A stretch of 7,048 nucleotides of DNA from Actinomycetota bacterium. Lineage in GTDB: Bacteria > Actinomycetota > Thermoleophilia > Solirubrobacterales > Solirubrobacteraceae. A program made the translations under genes and the position numbers. Where the stretch lies: positions 1 through 7,048 of the forward strand of contig VAXS01000089.1 of the NCBI GenBank assembly GCA_005883255.1, read 5' to 3'. How positions within the stretch are numbered: the stretch's first letter is position 1; each line of letters starts with the position of its first letter. Shown one piece after another: positions 5,511 through 7,048 of this stretch. The notes below the pieces were generated by a model that ran no database searches, was not told the origin of the DNA, and saw nothing but the letters and a program-made list of their open reading frames with translations.

Positions 5511-6021
5511 TCGCGCCGCCCAGCCGGCCGGCGCCGCCGATCGGGACGCCGGACGCCACGCCCACCCCGCCCTCGCGGAAGCCGGCGTTGAGGATGTTGG
5601 CGCGGTGGCCGGGGCTCTGCATCCAGGCATCGACGACGGCCACGGGGATCCCCAGGTCGCCGCTCCCCCAGGCCAGGTTCTCGCCCAGCGCCCAGACCAG
5701 GCGGCCCCCCGCGTAGCCGTGGGCCAGGATCCGACCCACGAAGGCGCCGTGCTCGAAGTAGCGGCGGCGAACCATGTCGCGGGAGTGGTCGCCGGCGGCC
5801 GCGATCAGGCGGGCGTTGGACTGGAGCGCGCGCAGCCCGCGGCTCCGGCGCTCGGCGTTGACCAGGCACAGCGCCGCCGACTGGGCCGCGGCGACGGTGG
5901 CCGCGGTGGGGTGGACGTAGGCGCCGGCGCAGGTCTGGGCGCCGCGGAGCCGGGCCTGCGCGGCCGGCGCGCCGGCCACGGCGAGGGCGGCGAGAGTGAC
6001 GAGGGGGACGAGTCGGCGCAT
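5494..6021 (-). CDS. Secreted CAP/SCP (PR-1-like) domain protein
   Basis: A 175-residue exported protein of the CAP superfamily; bacterial members are extracellular with mostly unknown roles. A signal peptide covers 1-23 (MRRLVPL, hydrophobic core, cleavage after AQA). C31 and C52 may form a disulfide. The CAP core starts at LCLVNAERRSRGL (51-63). It contains H79, E90 in RRRYFEH, E114 in LGENLAWGSG and H139 in SPGHRANIL, the usual His/Glu cavity set. The C-terminus reads GGATYTTT and then stops, whereas related proteins usually continue with an aromatic residue such as TTDFG. A few residues therefore seem lost where the gene meets DUF1015. No Shine-Dalgarno sequence is placed before ATG 6021; a hairpin ends 3 nt upstream. 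It lies 46 nt after the EamA stop. Confidence 0.92.
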   Translation of the reverse strand: MRRLVPLVTLAALAVAGAPAAQARLRGAQTCAGAYVHPTAATVAAAQSAALCLVNAERRSRGLRALQSNARLIAAAGDHSRDMVRRRYFEHGAFVGRILAHGYAGGRLVWALGENLAWGSGDLGIPVAVVDAWMQSPGHRANILNAGFREGGVGVASGVPIGGAGRLGGATYTTT

Positions 6022-6024
6022 GGT

Positions 6025-6053
6025 GGCGGAGGGCCTTTGTACAGGCCTCCGCC
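6025..6053 (-). promoter_or_regulatory. Strong hairpin immediately upstream of the CAP gene
   Basis: Arms GGCGGAGGGCCT (6025-6036) and AGGCCTCCGCC (6043-6053) pair with one bulged G around a 6-nt loop TTGTAC. On the coding (minus) strand the hairpin ends 3 nt before the CAP start codon. No U-tract follows on either strand, so it is not a classical intrinsic terminator. It could attenuate read-through from the EamA gene, limit initiation at CAP, or protect processed mRNA. The fold is evident by eye; the role is not. Confidence 0.55.
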
Positions 6054-6067
6054 TTCGGATCGGCCTT

Positions 6068-7024
6068 TCAGGCGCGGGCGGCGACGGCCCGGCGCCGCCG
6101 GATGGACGGGTGTTCGGGCGCCTGCTCGGCCTCCCGGGCGATTCGCTGCAGCTGCACCCACACCACCGCCGCGACCACCAGCCCGCCGCCCGCGATCTGC
6201 ACGGCCGACAGCCCCTGCCCGTGGATGGCCCAGGCGAACACGGCCGCCAGGACCGGCTCGAGCGTGGCCACCACCGCGGCCCGCGAGGCCGGGATGTGCC
6301 GTACGGCGGCCACCATGCACCCGAACGGGAGCAGCGTCCCAACGACCGCGACGCCCAGGCCGAGCCCGACATTCCCAACCGAGTCGAAGCGGTCGAGCGG
6401 AAAGTCCCACAGCGGCTGGACCACCGCCCAGAACAGCGTGGCGAAGCCGAACGCCCACACCAGCGTGGTGACCGGCGAGTAGCGCCGGCCCGCCCGCTCG
6501 CTGCCCACCAGGTAGATCGCGAAGGTGATCGCCGCGCCGAAGGCCGCCGCCAGCCCGACCCAGTCCAGCCCGCTGACGTGGTAGGCCCGCACCACCAGGA
6601 AGCAGCCGGCCAGCGACAGCGCCGCCGCGCCCCACAGGCCGCGGCCCAGGCGCCGGCCGTGCGCCAGCCGCAGCCACAGGAGGATCAGCAGCGGACCCAG
6701 GTACTCGATGGTGAGCGCCACGCCGATCTCCAGGCGGTCGATCGCGAAGAAGTAGGTGGCGTGGACGCCGGCCAGGCCGACGATCCCCAGGAAGGCCAGC
6801 CGCGGCACGTCGGCGCGCCGGACGCGCAGCAGCGCGGGTCGGGTGGAGGACAGGACGGCCAGCAGGACGATCCACGAGAGAAGCGACCGCAGCTGCGCCA
6901 GCCGCAGCGCGCCGACCCCGTCGTCGAGCAGGAACCGCGCCAGCGAGCCGTTGAGCGCCCACATGCTCGCGGCCGCCAGCGCCAGCACGTATCCGAGGCG
7001 GGTCGACCGGGCGTGCGCCGACAT
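6068..7024 (-). CDS. EamA/DMT-family permease (RhtA/YdcZ-like exporter)
   Basis: A 318-residue inner-membrane carrier of the drug/metabolite transporter superfamily, probably exporting a small metabolite such as an amino acid or a drug; the substrate cannot be read from sequence. About ten membrane segments are arranged as two EamA repeats (roughly 10-147 and 153-290). Each repeat ends with the family's Glu-containing signature: ALTIEYLGPLLILLW (103-117) and VVATLEPVLAAVFAW (251-265). The first repeat has EYLGP, typical of the RhtA-like branch. A basic cytosolic tail (RRRR near 309-312) closes the protein. The length is normal and the gene is intact. ATG 7024 is the only plausible start; CACACT lies 6 nt upstream on the coding strand as a weak leaderless-type -10. 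It is the first gene of the leftward unit with CAP, DUF1015 and OsmC. Confidence 0.94.
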   Translation of the reverse strand: MSAHARSTRLGYVLALAAASMWALNGSLARFLLDDGVGALRLAQLRSLLSWIVLLAVLSSTRPALLRVRRADVPRLAFLGIVGLAGVHATYFFAIDRLEIGVALTIEYLGPLLILLWLRLAHGRRLGRGLWGAAALSLAGCFLVVRAYHVSGLDWVGLAAAFGAAITFAIYLVGSERAGRRYSPVTTLVWAFGFATLFWAVVQPLWDFPLDRFDSVGNVGLGLGVAVVGTLLPFGCMVAAVRHIPASRAAVVATLEPVLAAVFAWAIHGQGLSAVQIAGGGLVVAAVVWVQLQRIAREAEQAPEHPSIRRRRAVAARA

Positions 7025-7048
7025 CGCGGGAGTGTGGCACGGGGGCGC

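Noticed and set aside
5498..5869. An N-terminal extension of DUF1015 to about 517 residues.
   Set aside because: The added residues are the CAP gene in another frame, with no similarity to a DUF1015 N-terminus.
5494..6378. A longer 294-residue version of the CAP protein starting inside the EamA gene.
   Set aside because: The extra N-terminus is EamA sequence read out of frame. The signal peptide at Met 6021 marks the true start.
1..7048. tRNA or rRNA genes, CRISPR arrays, insertion sequences, attachment sites.
   Set aside because: No cloverleaf, spaced direct repeats, transposase-like frame or terminal inverted repeats were seen on either strand.

Overview
The window is about 7 kb of very GC-rich bacterial chromosome (roughly 70% G+C by eye). 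It carries densely packed housekeeping-type genes on both strands and no RNA gene, CRISPR array or recognisable insertion sequence. The protein set suggests a high-GC actinobacterium, most likely of the Thermoleophilia/Solirubrobacterales type. The pointers are an FtsH with an Ile pore residue, a mycobacterial-type thiosulfate sulfurtransferase, a small CAP-domain secreted protein, a DUF1015 protein, and several start codons lying 6-10 nt after a TANNNT hexamer. The taxon is an inference from resemblance, not a database result.

Left part (1-2464): the 5' two thirds of ftsH runs leftward off the window edge. It diverges from a two-gene plus-strand unit made of a small membrane-anchored protein with an internal duplication (1551-1970) and a short Rossmann-fold NAD(P)-binding protein (1976-2464). 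Middle part (2465-3888): an intact thiosulfate sulfurtransferase with its own leader and Shine-Dalgarno sequence is convergent with a Nudix (CoA-pyrophosphatase-like) gene. The Nudix gene has lost its Nudix box and changed frame. It diverges, across a 23-bp gap containing a perfect 10-bp palindrome with a -10 hexamer on each strand, from a 25-codon stub of a nicotinamidase gene.

Right part (3881-7024): a leftward unit in transcription order EamA-family transporter, secreted CAP/SCP protein, DUF1015 protein, OsmC-family protein. The CAP and DUF1015 genes are joined by a GTGA start/stop overlap at a point where the end of CAP and the start of DUF1015 both appear to be missing.

The striking point is not a new system. 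Three apparent deletion scars (nudL-like, pncA-like, CAP/DUF1015) fall within about 1.9 kb, in an otherwise intact gene set. Either this locus is undergoing reductive decay or the assembly contains collapsed or misjoined segments, and the sequence alone cannot tell these apart. Secondary points of interest are the palindromic bidirectional promoter, the repeated leaderless-type starts, the internal repeat protein, and the non-aromatic pore residue of FtsH.
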